64,000 nt of DNA. Origin: Perca fluviatilis. Taxonomy: Eukaryota; Chordata; Actinopteri; Perciformes; Percidae. Shown here piece by piece: positions 37,698-53,477 of this stretch. Below the pieces are notes generated by a model. It was not told the DNA's origin, did no database searches, and worked only from the letters and a program-made list of their open reading frames with translations. The stretch lies in the NCBI RefSeq assembly GCF_010015445.1, contig NC_053114.1, positions 29,753,079-29,817,078 of the forward strand, written 5' to 3'. The position numbers were made by a program, and so were the translations under genes. Each line of letters starts with the position of its first letter. Within the stretch, counting starts at the first letter, position 1.

Positions 37698-37754
<57 letters not shown>
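37698..37754 (+). repeat. (CA)n microsatellite
   Basis: Uninterrupted CA repeat. Confidence 0.95.
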
Positions 37755-37755
<1 letters not shown>

Positions 37756-38732
37756 CTAAGTGCTTCTTCTTTTTTCTTCACTACTACCTGAAAGTTGACA
37801 GTTTACCCTACAACATATTTTTTACAACCTCTGGCAGTTAGCAATTAAGTTGACAGACAGAAAACACACAGTCAATATTCATAAAATCAAACACAACCAG
37901 GTGCCTATTCACAAACTAACACAAATAATAACAGGCATCCACAAATAAAAGCGCACTCACGGCATTTTGCCGACAGACTGTCAGACCATTACAAACTATA
38001 TTGATTGTGCTGCTTTTATTCAGAAAGTAACAGAATGACAACAGACACACAAACAGCCAGCATTACTTATTGGCTACTGGAACTTGTGCAGGTAAACCTA
38101 CACAAAGAAAGGACAAAAAGACACATATTTCGATAAAAACACTCATCTTTGTCTCAATTTTGTCTAACATGTTATTGATGAAAGAAGTCATCTGGAATAA
38201 TAGTTAGTCAGAGGCTGAGCGAGGGAGAGAGGGAATGAAGGAGAAGAAGAGGAGAGGAGACAAAGAGTCTGAAATGGAATCTAAAAAAAAGAAAGGTCTA
38301 CAGAAAGATGACTGTTATTCATCTTAATTTTATGCTTATTTACTCTGTCTAAATATCATGTTCACTCCCTGAATCTCTCTGCACTTTCTTTCTAACCAAC
38401 CACAAAAAGCACATATAAACATCTTTTTATTTCTGGGGAACTTACACATATGATTCTAAGTGGTGTGTATAATCATCTGTCTCATTGCCTGTTTATACAA
38501 ATTCAATCTTGTTTTTTACTTAAGGACGATGTGCTGCTTGTAAACAAGGTTAACAAAAAACAAGTAAAGGGCCTTTAAGCAAGGTGTCCGCACAAGGAGA
38601 TGATTGCCGAGAGAAAACAAAGAACTAGCCGATCATACTAAAAAGACTTCAACAATTGAGGCTCAGTTGAGGTCATTGAGATAGAAATGCTAATAAATAA
38701 TAATATAATAATAATAATAATACAAATTAAAA

Positions 38733-39660
38733 CTGCAAGCAGCGTTGGACGGGCCCTCGTGCCTCTGCGCGTGTCGGGGTTACTGGCGGACCAATGACAC
38801 CTCACACAAGACTCTACCTTAAACGGTTCAAATGTTATGAAAGGGGGCGTGGCCTGAGTAAGTGGGCGTGGTTAACGTATAGGGGGCAGCTCAGTATGTA
38901 GACCACACATTATAAGTTTCATGTAAATTGAATGATGTTTGTCATGTAAGACTGATTTCCTGTTGCCAGTGGGGGGCGCTATAACCAAAAGTCAATTTTG
39001 GCCTATCAATGTTCTCAGCCCTGGACCCTTGTCAATCGTGAGAAATTTTGGCCAAATTGGACAATGTACACTAAAGTTACAACAACGTCTTCATTCATCG
39101 ATAAATGCTCAAAATGGCCACCACGCCACGCCCACATCGTTGGCCGAAAAGTTTTTCTTTTAATAACTTTTCATCATTAAGGTCTTTAGATGACACAGAC
39201 CGAATTTGAAGTTGATCTGATGAAATCTCTAGGAGGAGTTTGTTAAAGTATAGCACCTTGACTACTACTTCCTGTTGCCACTAGGGGGCGCTATGACTTT
39301 GAGTAAATATCGGCCTCAGGGTTGGACACTTATGAAAAAGTTTCGAGCCAATTGGACAATGTACACTCAAGTTACACCCACTTCCTGTTTCGATGGCGAA
39401 AGGCACAAAATGGCCGCCCCGCCATGGCCATGCCCTATGATGAAAAGTTTTTCTTTTAATAACTTTTCATCTTTAACGTCTTAAGATGGCACAGACCAAA
39501 TTTGAAGTTGATCGGACTTTCAATTCAAAATGGCGGACTTCCTGTTGGGTTTAGGGTATGGCTCCAAAGACGTTTTTTGTACGTCTTGACATGCTACATA
39601 CGTGTACCAAGTTTCGTTAGTCTCCGTTAAACGTACTACTGCCATGTGCAAGAATTGTTA
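38733..39660 (+). repeat. internally duplicated dispersed repeat (about 300-bp units)
   Basis: Starts near AACTGCAAGCAGCGTTGGAC with GGGCCCTCG. TTCCTGTTGCCA followed by GGGGGCGCTATxAC occurs at 38957 and 39269 (312 apart); AAAAGTTTTTCTTTTAATAA with CTTTTCATC occurs twice about 295 apart; GACAATGTACACT also recurs. A third GACTTCCTGTTG lies near 39538. I recognise this as a widespread teleost repeat but do not assign a class. Confidence 0.7.
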
Positions 39661-40278
39661 CTTGAAGCGCACCTTCACACAACTTATTGTTATCCTATAA
39701 ATTGCCACCTGGTTCAAAGCACACTATTACTGGCAAAAAGGAACGCCAATATGAACACATTGATCTGAAAATAACCTTTAGCATTTCCCTCAAAAACATC
39801 ATCAATGTATATTTGTATAGATTTTTGTAGCCATTTTTCTTACATTGGAAAACCTCTCTGTGAACAGTGAATGACCATGCGAATGTGTAGCATCATGCCA
39901 CGCTGGATTACTGTACCTACTACTGTAAGTGGAGGAAAAAGGAGGATTGCACATTATGCAATATGTTTTTAAAAAGGGGAAACTATGAAAGCAAAACAAT
40001 TGTTCAACATATTGTTCAATATATTGTATACAGTGCACTGATGCCTTAGTAGATGGATTGGACTTCATTTTATTCAATGCATCATTAGTTTAGATTCTAT
40101 TCTATTCTATTCCAGTCTAGTCTGGTCTATAACTGTCTTTATGCTCTTGTTTGCCTCTGTCTTTGTCTCTCCCTCTGTGTATGTAGATAGTGACATTCTG
40201 CAAATGCCAGCAGCTGTAGTAGCTGATAATCTGTCATTATAGCAAATTCTTAAAGTGCTCTCAAACCTCAAGCGCTTT

Positions 40279-40391
<113 letters not shown>

Positions 40392-41848
40392 CAAGTCTGC
40401 CAGATGTTTGTTTGAAAAAAAAATCTCAAAGTGAAAAATGCTTTCTCAAAATACAGAGATAAAGACATTAGAGTCTCATGGATATGTGAATGAGCTTAAT
40501 CTACACAGACATACCTTAACACTTGGGTGAAACTTTGTCATAGCTTTATGTTGCCATTTCTCTCTTTTAAGGTCAGAGAGACACAGAGGTGAGAACAAAA
40601 CGCCCATTTATCTCTCCCCCTTTTCTCACTCTCTCTCTACTCAATTTTATCTCACCATTTCTCCATCCTACCCCCTCAGAGGCTCAGAGGTGAATAGACT
40701 CCATTTCTATCCATCTTTAGAGAAAACTATGCCACATGTCAAATACCTGCTTGGACATTCAGTCTTTTTTCCTTTTTCCTCTTCTTGGCGCTTGCATTTT
40801 AATAGTGAAGTAGCTAGCTGAACAATCAGCCCAACATTTCTCCTCTATATTTTCCCTCTCTCTTTTTCTCTGTATTTTTCAATGAGCTCAGTGCCATCTT
40901 GCTTTTTTTGCATTTCCATCTCTCTACTCTCACCGCCTTCAAAAGTTCACATTTTAGACAAATCTAAGTGAAAGAAGGAAAGAAGATGAGAGAAGGATAA
41001 AGTAGCCAAGAAGAAAGCAGAGTAGATGAGGAAGATATGTGAGAAGAGAGAAATAAAGAGTAAGGGCCAGAGATGTTACGAAGAAATGAAAGGTAAGCAG
41101 AGGAAAATAGTGGAGAGCAGAGAGTACAAGAGCTGGGAAAGGGGAGAAGAAGTGAAGACTGCGATGACAGAAGATAATACCACAAAAGAAACTGCAGATA
41201 GAGAGACTTGAGATGTTGTACTGCAGGTATATGAATTATTCATGTCTATACAACAATGACTCAACAACAAAGTTGCCTTCACAAAATTGGGAAGGTGTGG
41301 TGACCATGAGCTTAGTAATGGAAACAGAATTCAGTCCAAAAGCAGGAAAACAAAAGAAGCCTAATACAACAGCCCTTTGACTTCCTCAACACTGGACCAC
41401 ATAAGACAATATTTGTGTATATTGTGTCATAGTTTCTAGTCTGGCTTACAGCTTTTTTTACGGAAAGTCATGGTCTGTTTTTTGCCTCTCCTGACACATT
41501 CATTTTTGAATCTCTATTTGCCACAGGAAGGCTCTGTATGCATTAATGTAATGTTTCAGACAACAGTCATGCAGTTGCACACACCCACACCTTCCGAAAA
41601 TCTTCAAAAACAATAACATATTCGTAATATTAATCTTCAAAAGAGAGAGAAGATACATGGTTGACAGGTGTCCACTCTCTTGCAGTCGATTATATATATA
41701 TATATAGATAGATATTATAAATTGCCAATATTGAACATTATTGACCAATTAAATAAAAAAAGTGGAGAACACAGACTGGATAATATATAAGAGAATACAT
41801 TCAAGGTGTAAAAGTTTGTTTTTTTCCTCGTCAGATTATAATGACTTA

Positions 41849-42088
<240 letters not shown>

Positions 42089-42163
42089 TTAAAATGACGC
42101 TCTCAGATTGCAAATGGCCTCTTACCCTTACAAAGAGAAATAACAGAGAGAGGGTGTGGCAGT

Positions 42164-42164
<1 letters not shown>

Positions 42165-42206
<42 letters not shown>
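42165..42206 (+). repeat. (AC)n microsatellite
   Basis: Uninterrupted AC repeat about 140 bp from the CUB 3a acceptor. Confidence 0.95.
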
Positions 42207-42207
<1 letters not shown>

Positions 42208-44874
42208 AAGTTATCTCATTGTCATATTTGTGGTTGAACATATGTTAAATGATCAATGCAACACTTTTAAAATGTCCTGCATCCCTTTTCCATGTCTTCC
42301 TTGCACAGTATTTCACTGCATGAGAGATTAAACTGATTACTCATTTTACTTCTACTTAGCCACTTTGATACGGTCTAATCGATCAACAGTTTTGATAAAC
42401 TTGCAAGTTATTCTTCAACTTTACTAATATTTTTACAGATCATCAGTAAACGCTGATATGAAACCTTTAACTGGTCATTCATCAGTCAAAGATGAAACAC
42501 TTCTCTCTACGAGTAGCCTATCACAAAGTGTGTCTGCATTATTAATTGTGGTTTTTCCATAATTGTGTTCATCATTAGCCTAGAAATAAAAAAACTAAGA
42601 AAAATAAAGAACAGCGAATTCAAAAACTACAAACCAGAATGAAGTTGAATATCACAGTTGCCTCTAAAATCTGTAGGCTTCTCAGAAGAATGTTCCAATA
42701 ATACACATCACATTACTCTATATTTATATATTTTGATCATGCACAACAAAACAAAACATGCCAAAACACTTATTTATGAACTTCAATAGTCAATATAAAA
42801 ATAATCTCAAAATTAAATAGCACAACGTGGTGTCAACATGTACAGCATGTCATTTGTCATTTTTAGAGCAAATCATCCAATTGCTGTTAGGATATTTTAC
42901 TATGTAATAACATACTGTCTAACAATATAACTTACCTACTTTTTAGAAATAGATATGTATCAGGTAAAGATAGGTATTTATTTCAAAACATTTGACCCCA
43001 AACTCTGCTGCTAAAACCTTTAGTACCTTGGCTCATGAAGAGCCTGCAGATCCCCATTATGAACAGCATTTTTCATTAATAACCTTCCGAGTGCTCTATT
43101 TTATCCATATTGATTTTGTCCTGTGTGATACTCAAGGTAATATTTCTTGCTTCAGTACCTCATAAAGTCACCAATGTGTTATTGCCTTTAGGAGATATTT
43201 GGCAAAAAAGTGTATTGTGTCAAAAGTATCCTTAAAAAACCCTCTCTCTCGAAATAGATAGATTAAATGGCTTACTTGACATTTTCAGTCAGTTTACAGT
43301 TAACAAGCACTGTCACTATTGCAGAGGAAGTTTTATCTGATCATATATTTGCCCTTTATCTTTCATAAAGCCTTTGCTGGAGGCCATCATTGCCATTAGA
43401 GGAAGGGAAGACCAATGGCATAGAGGCAAAAACAATCGAGACAAAAAAGGACATAAGAATTAAACAGATCAATAGTGGGGGGTGACAAGAAAAATGGGTG
43501 GAAATAATCAAGTAAAAAAGTTTGCAAATACAGACAGGTTGAGAGACAAAGTGGATAGATGTGAGGGAGAGAGGTTAGAAAGACACAAAGAGAGTATATA
43601 GGGTGAAAGATAATAATGTGAAGAAAAAAGAAATTGAAGGAGGAAGGGCAAGAGGCAGGAGAAGAGACAGAGGCACAGAAAATACCACAAGAGAGAGAGA
43701 GAGGGAGAGAAGGAGGACCTCAGATGACTGATCTGCCTGTTAATTAGAAAAGAGAGCTGAAACACAGTGTTACACCCAGGCACACACACACACACACACA
43801 CACACACGGATACACAGAAACACATTCATGGCGATTCATCCCAGAGACCAGCTTCTAATTAACATTAAAGTCTCAGTAGAGAATGAGAGAGGCTCATGTG
43901 TTTAAATCCCAGGAGAGTGATCACACCAGATAACACAATACACCAGAGCTACAGTATAGGATTTTTTAACCTTTGCCTGGCTGTTTGTGCGTAACAAACA
44001 TCATGTGCAGCTCTCTCTCTCTTTCTTTTGGTTGCTCTATCTCTTTCGCTCGTTGTATTTATTCCTCTCCATAATTACATATGTAAATATGAAAAATACC
44101 AGGACACTGTCAACCAGTTTCCAGCTGACACTTAGTTTTGCCATTTTGTAGTACTTAAAATTCACCTTTTGAATTTAGATTTTCCCCTAAAATGTAATCT
44201 TCCGTAGTTTCAAAGTAAGAAAAACAAGTTGTTGCACAGTTTGAAAATATCATACATATTTTCTGTATCACTTCATTGAAGGAATATGAAATGTAATGCA
44301 TACTGAGTGAAATCCAACACCCACTGTATATGTGTTGCTGCACAATTTAAATGAAAACATTCAACTGTAGATGCATCATTTTAAACACGTTTTTCTAGTT
44401 TAGTTCAGAGATTACTGTCTTTTACTAAACACTCACACTCTATTCACTCGTTAACTTTGTCTTTAGTATTAGTGTATAGTTTTTGCTGAAAACAGCTACC
44501 GAGGGCAAGGTGCCGATAGCTACGATTAGACTCAACACAACCACAATATGTAGTTGTGTCAGAAATTCAAAAAAAGGCTAGGAGGCTCCAGTCCACAGAA
44601 CTAAAAGCTGGATAATAATATTCTGTGACATAGGCACAAATATAATTCTTCTAAATGAGATACTATAGATGCATTTGATTCTGTGGCTACAAAAGGGCTA
44701 TATTAGAAGCCACTTATCCCACAGGCAATTGGCTTGCTCAATTCATGTCATATTGTTTTTCTTACATTTTATTTTATTACTCTGAGACAGTGTTGTCAGT
44801 AATATTTTAATGAACTGCCATATGGGCACATTTTTCACTAATGTGGACAGTCCCTTCTATTCTATTGTATTTTA

Positions 44875-45502
44875 CAGTGCTGCTTGTGAGTATAGGAACC
44901 CATGCTAAAGTTGACTAAAAAGAGGAATAAAAAAAATCATCTTTTGGAAATTAATCTTAATGGCTTAATTAAAAAAATCCAACCTTTAAGGACACCAATT
45001 TTCTTTCTGAATGAATAATGTATCGTAAATAAATAAATGTTCTTCCTTAAAATACAGGGGACATAAGTATACACACCCCTATGTTAAATTCCCATAGAAG
45101 CAGGCAGATTTTCATTTTTAAAGGCCAGTTATTTCATGGATCCAGAATACTATGCATCCTGATAAAGTTCTCTTGGACTTTGGAATTAAAATAGCCCCAC
45201 ATCATCACATACCCTTCACCATACCTAGAGATTTTTTTATTTTAATTTTTTTTGGGATCCATGAAATCACTGGCCTTTAAAAATAAAAATCTGCCTGCCT
45301 CAATGGGAATTTAACATAGGGGTATACTTATGCCCCCTGTATTTTAAGGAAGAACATTTATTTATTTACAATACATTATTCATTCACAAAGAAAATTGGT
45401 GTTCTTAAAGGTTGGATTTTTCAAAATGTTGTCAATTAAAGAAATAATATTCCTCTTTTTAGTCAACTTTAGCAGGGGTTCCTATACTCATGAGCATCAC
45501 TG
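44875..45502 (-). mobile_element. long foldback (Tc1-type MITE) with transposase scrap in the loop
   Basis: The left arm starts CAGTGCTGCTTGTGAGTATA and runs through GCTAAAGTTGACTAAAAAGA; the right arm ends with the inverse, TAGTCAACTTTAGCAGGGGT ... GAGCATCACTG. Arms of about 250 bp are nearly complementary. A TA precedes the left end (44873-44874), as in Tc1-type elements; the right flank reads AT, so the duplication is not perfect. The loop (about 45145-45230), read on the minus strand, gives YGEGYVMMWGYFNSK and ENFIRMHSILD, matching the GGGSVMVWGCF block of Tc1-like transposases. Confidence 0.75.
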
Positions 45503-46275
45503 ATTAAATCAGAAATATTAGTTAATACATGTTAATGGATCTGTTTTCGTTTTGATTACAAACCGAAAAGAAATCCTTTAATTTCCGATTTACTGCAACA
45601 ATAATCTATCTAACAATCATTGTTCAAGGTGATCTGACTAAAAGAAAACATCAACATAAGCTTTGCGAGTTTTGTGGAAATAATATCCACGTCCTTCCAT
45701 TTCTCTCATTGTCTCACTAAGCCTTCATCTGTCTCTTGACAAGAGTAGAGAGTATCATGAAGTCAGGATGGTTCCTGCAGTCACAGACAGACATGTAGAC
45801 ACAAAACAGGCACACACTTACACTATAATACGATGTGACAGGGACCCTATAGTGTGTGTCTGAGCACAGGGACTGTCTGTCCGTCAAACACACACACAGC
45901 TCAAGGCAAATACTGCTGCAGCTATGATGTGTGTGTGACATTGTCCTTTGGACACTTGCTGTCAATGTAAGTGTGTGTTGTGTGCACGCGCAGTTGGGGG
46001 TGTATGCTGTCTGTCTGTCTTTTTATTGTGGAGCAATAAACCCAACAGGGTATTGTCAGTAAACATGTGGGCAGTGAGAGGCCCTGCATCATTGCTCTGC
46101 CACTCACACAGTTATTTATTTAGTCACTCAGCCATTCAGTCAGAAAGTGAATCATAATTTTAACACATCAACAAAAAACAAAATGTAAATCGCATTGATA
46201 TTATTTATTATGGTTCTGTGATAGTATAGCCTCTGCATTAGCAAATACCAGCAAAATAACATACCCAGACTCTTG

Positions 46276-46786
46276 TTAAAGGAACATGATGACTTATTGG
46301 GACTTTAGTTTATTCGCCATATCCCCCAGAGTTAGATAAGTCCATACCCTTCTCATCTCCGTGCGTGTCGTAACTCTATCTGATGCACCTACCGCTAGCC
46401 TCGCTTAGCACAGAGCCAGGAGGTAACCGGCTCCATCTAGCCTACTGCTCCCAATAAGTGACAAAATAACGCCAACATTTTGTTGTGATTTGTATAGTCA
46501 CAGCGTGTAAAAATAACAAGGTCACATGAGACACAGCCATCTTCTAACCGTATACATACTGGGAACTATTCTCAGAAGGTGAAGCACTGCTACTTCTTCT
46601 ACTTGGGTGGAGTGATTTGCTCGCAGCAACTGAGCGAACTCCAGGCAAACTCTCTGCTCCTCACCAAGGGGCTTCTCAGACAGAGTTACAACAAGCACAG
46701 AGATGAGAAGGGTATGTATGGACTTATCTAACTCTGGGGATACGGTGAATAAGCTAAAGTCCCAATAAGTCGGCGTGTTCCTTTAA
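46276..46786. mobile_element. TTAA-ended MITE (511 bp)
   Basis: The left end TTAAAGGAACATGATGACTT, ATTGGGACTTTAG and the right end CTAAAGTCCCAATAAGTCGG, CGTGTTCCTTTAA are inverted repeats extending at least to CCCCAGAGTTAGATAAGTCC and its inverse, about 65 bp. TTAA is present at both ends (46276-46279, 46783-46786). No open gene. Different family from the 35680-36009 element. Confidence 0.85.
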
Positions 46787-47250
46787 CTTTTTACAGAGGA
46801 GCAATAGAAAGCATCCTGACTGGAAACATTACAAACTGGCATGGGATGTGTATAGCCCAGGACAGCACAGGAGGGCTATGCAGCGGGTGATTAAAACTGC
46901 CTAGAACATCATTGGTTCTAATCTACCAAGCATTAGTGACATTGGTGAGACAAGGTGCCTGCACAGAGCCCAAAGGATATTAAAGACAATACCCAGCAAC
47001 ATCCCAGCAACAGCCTGTTCACCTTGCTGCGTCTGGCAAGCGATACAGAAGTATCCGCTGCTGTACCACCAGACTACAGAGCAGCTTCTTTCCTCAGGCT
47101 GTGAGACTCCCCAACAAAACCTCATCCTCTGTACTCCACCATGAATTTTTGTTTTTTTGTTTTTCTTGTGTAGCATAAAGGGACTACAACTGCATTCCGT
47201 CGTTCAACCCTGTGTTGTACAATGACAATAACCTTGAACCTTGAAATATA
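46787..47250 (+). mobile_element. 5'-truncated LINE, 3' end of reverse-transcriptase ORF
   Basis: Plus-strand reading gives FYRGAIESILTGNITNWHGM with CIAQDS, and further on SGKRYRSIRCCTTRLQSSFF with PQAVRLPNKTSSS. This is the C-terminal tail of a non-LTR reverse transcriptase of the L2/CR1/Rex1 sort (x-SILT-x-x-I-x-x-W, LPSGKRYR, FYPQAVRLLN). Frameshifts and a stop break the frame between these pieces. It ends with a 3' region finishing TGTACAATGACAATAACCTT. Five-prime truncation is normal for LINE copies. It directly abuts the right end of the TTAA MITE. Confidence 0.75.
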
Positions 47251-48059
47251 GTTTTTGTCTGATAGAAAATTCACATTAAACGCTTTACAAATGGGTATCG
47301 GAATTGCATTAGATTGTCCCAGCCTGTCCTCACCAAGAAAACGACCGTATGGGTCTATTATGAAAGCAGCTTATGACCCATAAATTACATTTCTTGTTAG
47401 GCGGCGACCTCTCGTGGCTGTTGTAATTATACTGAGAGCAAATAAGGAAGTAAAGTGACAAAGTATAAGAGAGCCACATTCTGCGTTTGGGCAGAGATTT
47501 AGAAGTTTGGAACCAGACTAAAGTATTGCAGCATTAAAATGGGTATGCAAAATCTCAGCAGTTATACAGTGAATCAGAGACATTTAGCATGAATCAGGGC
47601 AAACGTATGTACTGTATTATGTTATGTATAGAAGAGCTCCAACAGGAACCTTGTGACTGCTTCAGTGTCCAGGATAATGACTGAAGGTGAACAGGCTTTT
47701 GCCATCAGGGCTTTGTGGCTTTGGAACAACAGGCTGGTGTCCTCAGTAAACAGTAAGTACCATATCATAGGATGGCCTTATTTTATCCTTTTATCATTCA
47801 CAAAACCCCCGAAGGAACAAAAACTAACAATGAATTAATTGTACTAACACATGCTGTCTGCGATGGAAGTCCACTGTTATCCAAGAACTATTAAAAGCAC
47901 ACTTACAGTAAGAGTCATAATATTGTATTTGGGTGACATACTCCTGCTTTATGGTGAACATGCAAGTCTAGTTTCAGTGAGACATCGCCTACAGCAGTGG
48001 GATCTCTGATGACAGTTAGGGTATCATTTTCTTTAACCTTGGACCGATAATAGCTGCTC

Positions 48060-48240
48060 ATGAGGGTCGATGGTTTAACTCCTGGTTCCCTCTAACAGCA
48101 TGCTGAAGTGTCCTTAAACATAACACTGAATCCCAGATGAGCAGGTCAGCACCTTGCCTGACATGTCCGCTAGCATCAGTGTATAACTATGTATGATAGT
48201 GTGTGTAAATATATGGTACAATATAAATGCAGTCTATGGA
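48060..48240 (+). repeat. diverged tRNA-derived SINE
   Basis: GTCGATGGTTTAACTCCTGG resembles a B box region; then AGCATGCTGAAGTGTCCTTA, CACTGAATCCCAGATG, GCAGGTCAGCACCTTGCCTG and TATAAATGCAGTC follow the order of a common fish SINE. It shares its 3' part with the 10245-10380 copy. Confidence 0.6.
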
Positions 48241-48628
48241 TGTCCATGGAAAACTAAAATACAGTTCACTTTTTACTAGGATTTTGCATGCTTAAGTAAA
48301 TATCATGACATACTGATATTGAAGGAATGTTGCTATAGTTGCAATGCAATATGAATATGTCCATAGTTCTCCTTCATATTAACGCATTTAATTTGTCATA
48401 TATGCATCTGTAATTTGTCTCATGTTATTGATGTGCGATGCAGTTGTTATCAATGATGCTATATAACAAGAATTTAATTTAAAAATGAATGCAGCAAAAT
48501 CAGTACAATGAATTTCAAACAAAATAGACTTGGTGCACATTGATTCCAAGCAGCAGACGTGTCCTTATCCTGGCGGTAGACGTGAACCCATTGTATAAAA
48601 AGCTCAGCAGCTAACGCATGCACAGCTA

Positions 48629-51197
<2,569 letters not shown>

Positions 51198-51279
51198 TGG
51201 AAGGTTGAGCCCATCCTCTTGCCATTTTCTGGAACTCCAGGATCTGGACAAACATCCCCAGCAAGACCGCTTTGACTCA
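51198..51279 (-). CDS. csmd1: csmd1 exon: linker and first part of Sushi domain (CSMD1 Sushi 2)
   Basis: Most 5' coding exon of the gene in this window. It encodes a short linker (VSQSGLAGD) and the start of a Sushi/CCP domain, VCPDPGVPENGKRMGSTFQ, with the first of four Sushi cysteines. The acceptor is AG at 51280-51281 after a T-rich tract, and the donor is GTAAGT starting at 51197. Length is 82 nt; it enters in phase 1 and leaves in phase 2, so the last codon (CA) is completed by the next exon at 48797. From memory, human CSMD1 has a near-identical CPDPGIPENG block after its second CUB domain. CSMD1 is a large type I membrane protein with complement-regulatory and neural roles. The next exon 5' is not in the remaining 12.7 kb. 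Confidence 0.85.
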
Positions 51280-51722
51280 CTGAAATAAAAAAAGGAAAAC
51301 AAATAAGGTAAGCAGTGTCAGTCTTTATTAAGGTTATGAGTGCATTTGATAAGGATATATTCACACACTTTAGGGACATCTTGTAATCTTTGGAGGCATA
51401 CACAGCATCATATTCTGACAGGTAAATCATTAAACTTCTTCTCATACCACTTTTTACAGTAATTTACAGTTGTTATTGTGATCACAAGCATCTGAGTGTT
51501 TTTCATATGTGATGAAAGTGTTTAAATCCAGCTGTTGAAAATTAAAAAAACTAGTCCACTGCCCATTGAAAATGTGCCTGTTTGGAACAGCCGATTGCTT
51601 GGCCTGTGGTATTGCTGCTTGTAGAATTCATCAAAACCAAATTGTAGCCTACCCAAAAATTACTTACAGAAGGACCCCAAACCACTTCAAATGCAACTCC
51701 CCTGTATACCCTACTACTTACT

Positions 51723-51883
51723 GATTTACCTGAGAACGTTGCAGATTCATTATGTAATCACAAAATATCACAATTAAAATGTGGAGTATTCAGACATAGC
51801 CTCATGGACTCAGTGCGCTACCCAACTGGCCCGTTATGAGCCAATCAACCACCAGAACCGGACTGTTTTTGTGTGCGTGTGTG

Positions 51884-51947
<64 letters not shown>

Positions 51948-52169
51948 GCGGCGTTGTCTCGTTATATGAGGGGTCCAAGCCAGAGGCGGTACTACTAACT
52001 TACAGATTTACCTGACAGAGAACGTTAAAGATTCAGAATGTAATCACAAAATATCACAATTAAAATGTGGAGTATTCAGACATTAGCCTCATGGACTCAG
52101 TGCGCTACCCAACTGGCCCGTTATGAGCCGATCAACCACCAGAACCGGACTGTTTGTGTGTGCGTGTGT

Positions 52170-52249
<80 letters not shown>

Positions 52250-52679
52250 CGCGGTGTTGTCTCGTTATATGAGGGGTCCAAGCCAGAGGCGGTACTACTA
52301 ATTTACAGATTTACCTGACAGAGAACGTTGCAGATTCAGAATGTAATCACAAAATATCACATTGACAATGTGGAGTAATCAGACATTAGCGTCATGGACT
52401 CCTGGCAGTGCGCCGCTACCCACCCGGCGCGTTATGAGCGCTAAACAGCACATATCTGCGTTCATCAACCACCATAACCTCTGTGTGTGCGCGCGTGTGT
52501 GTGTGTGTGTGTAAAAAAGAGAGAGAGAGACAAAGAGAGAAAAGAGAAAAAAGAGAGAGACATAAAGAGAGAGAGAGAGAAAAAAAGAAAAAAAAAAAAA
52601 AAAAAAAAAAAAAACGGATGTTGTTTCGTCGTATGAGTGCTAAACAGCACATATCTGCGTTAATCACCACCAGAACCGG

Positions 52680-52719
<40 letters not shown>

Positions 52720-52790
52720 GGCGAGAGAGAGAGAAAAAAGAGAGAGAGAGAGAGAGAGAGATGTCTCCTGTAGTATGAGCGACTTATGAG
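51723..52790 (+). repeat. tandem array of about 280-300-bp units carrying GA tracts
   Basis: GATTTACCTGA begins units at 51723, 52005 and 52308 (spacings 282 and 303). Each unit has TCACAAAATATCACA, GTGGAGTATTCAGACAT (third GTGGAGTAATCAGACAT), CAGTGCGCTACC, a GTGTGCGTGTGTG tract and a (GA)n run, then (units 1 and 2) GGTCCAAGCCAGAGGCGGTA. A fourth, partial unit follows about 200 bp later (CATATCTGCGTTAATCACCA and (GT)n, (GA)n to 52763). No coding signal; open frames here are simple-repeat artefacts. Confidence 0.85.
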
Positions 52791-53036
52791 TTGATTTAAA
52801 AAGTCGGGTGAAAGATCCAGTCACGACTCAAACAGGCTTAGTGTGTGCATGCAGTGTGAGAAGGGGAGTGGCCAGCGGCTAGAGCAAAAGCCAATGTGTG
52901 CTTCTTTTACCTATTAAAGACATCTTTTGCATTTCTAATCCAAACAGTCAAACTACTGCATTTACTCGTGCCTGTAGCAAGACACCTGTCAAGTTTGAAG
53001 GTTCCAGAGTTATGCGCATAACACACACACCTACAC

Positions 53037-53037
<1 letters not shown>

Positions 53038-53096
<59 letters not shown>
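53038..53096 (+). repeat. (AC)n microsatellite
   Basis: Uninterrupted AC for about 29 units. Confidence 0.95.
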
Positions 53097-53102
<6 letters not shown>

Positions 53103-53477
53103 CGTTCCTGCAATTTAGATGAGGCATGAAGTCAGCCTTTAAATTAAAAAAAATAAAATCTATTCTCAGTTGACTCAGGAACATGTTTAAAAAATACACA
53201 GACCTCAATATGAAAACAAAGCTTTTTCCTTTTGTGTTTATTTTTCTATCTAACAGATATAATCATAAATTAAACATTTAAAGATAAAAACAGTTTTTCT
53301 AGCAAAGAGCAGTAACCCTCATTATGATTAGCCTTTTATCATTTATCTGTATATGGAGATCATCCAACAGAAAATAAACAAGTCTCAAATATCTACAGTA
53401 ACTGGGTTCAGTAGCCTACATAGATTGTAATGGCAGCTGCAGTACTAAAAGTGAAAAAAAAGTATGAGATTTGGAAT

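Noticed and set aside
40964..41285. Overlapping open frames rich in Ser/Leu and Lys/Glu
   Set aside because: Purine-rich strand gives long open frames in several phases; no domain and no splice context.
46901..47176. 91-codon minus-strand open frame
   Set aside because: Antisense shadow of the LINE reverse-transcriptase tail on the plus strand.
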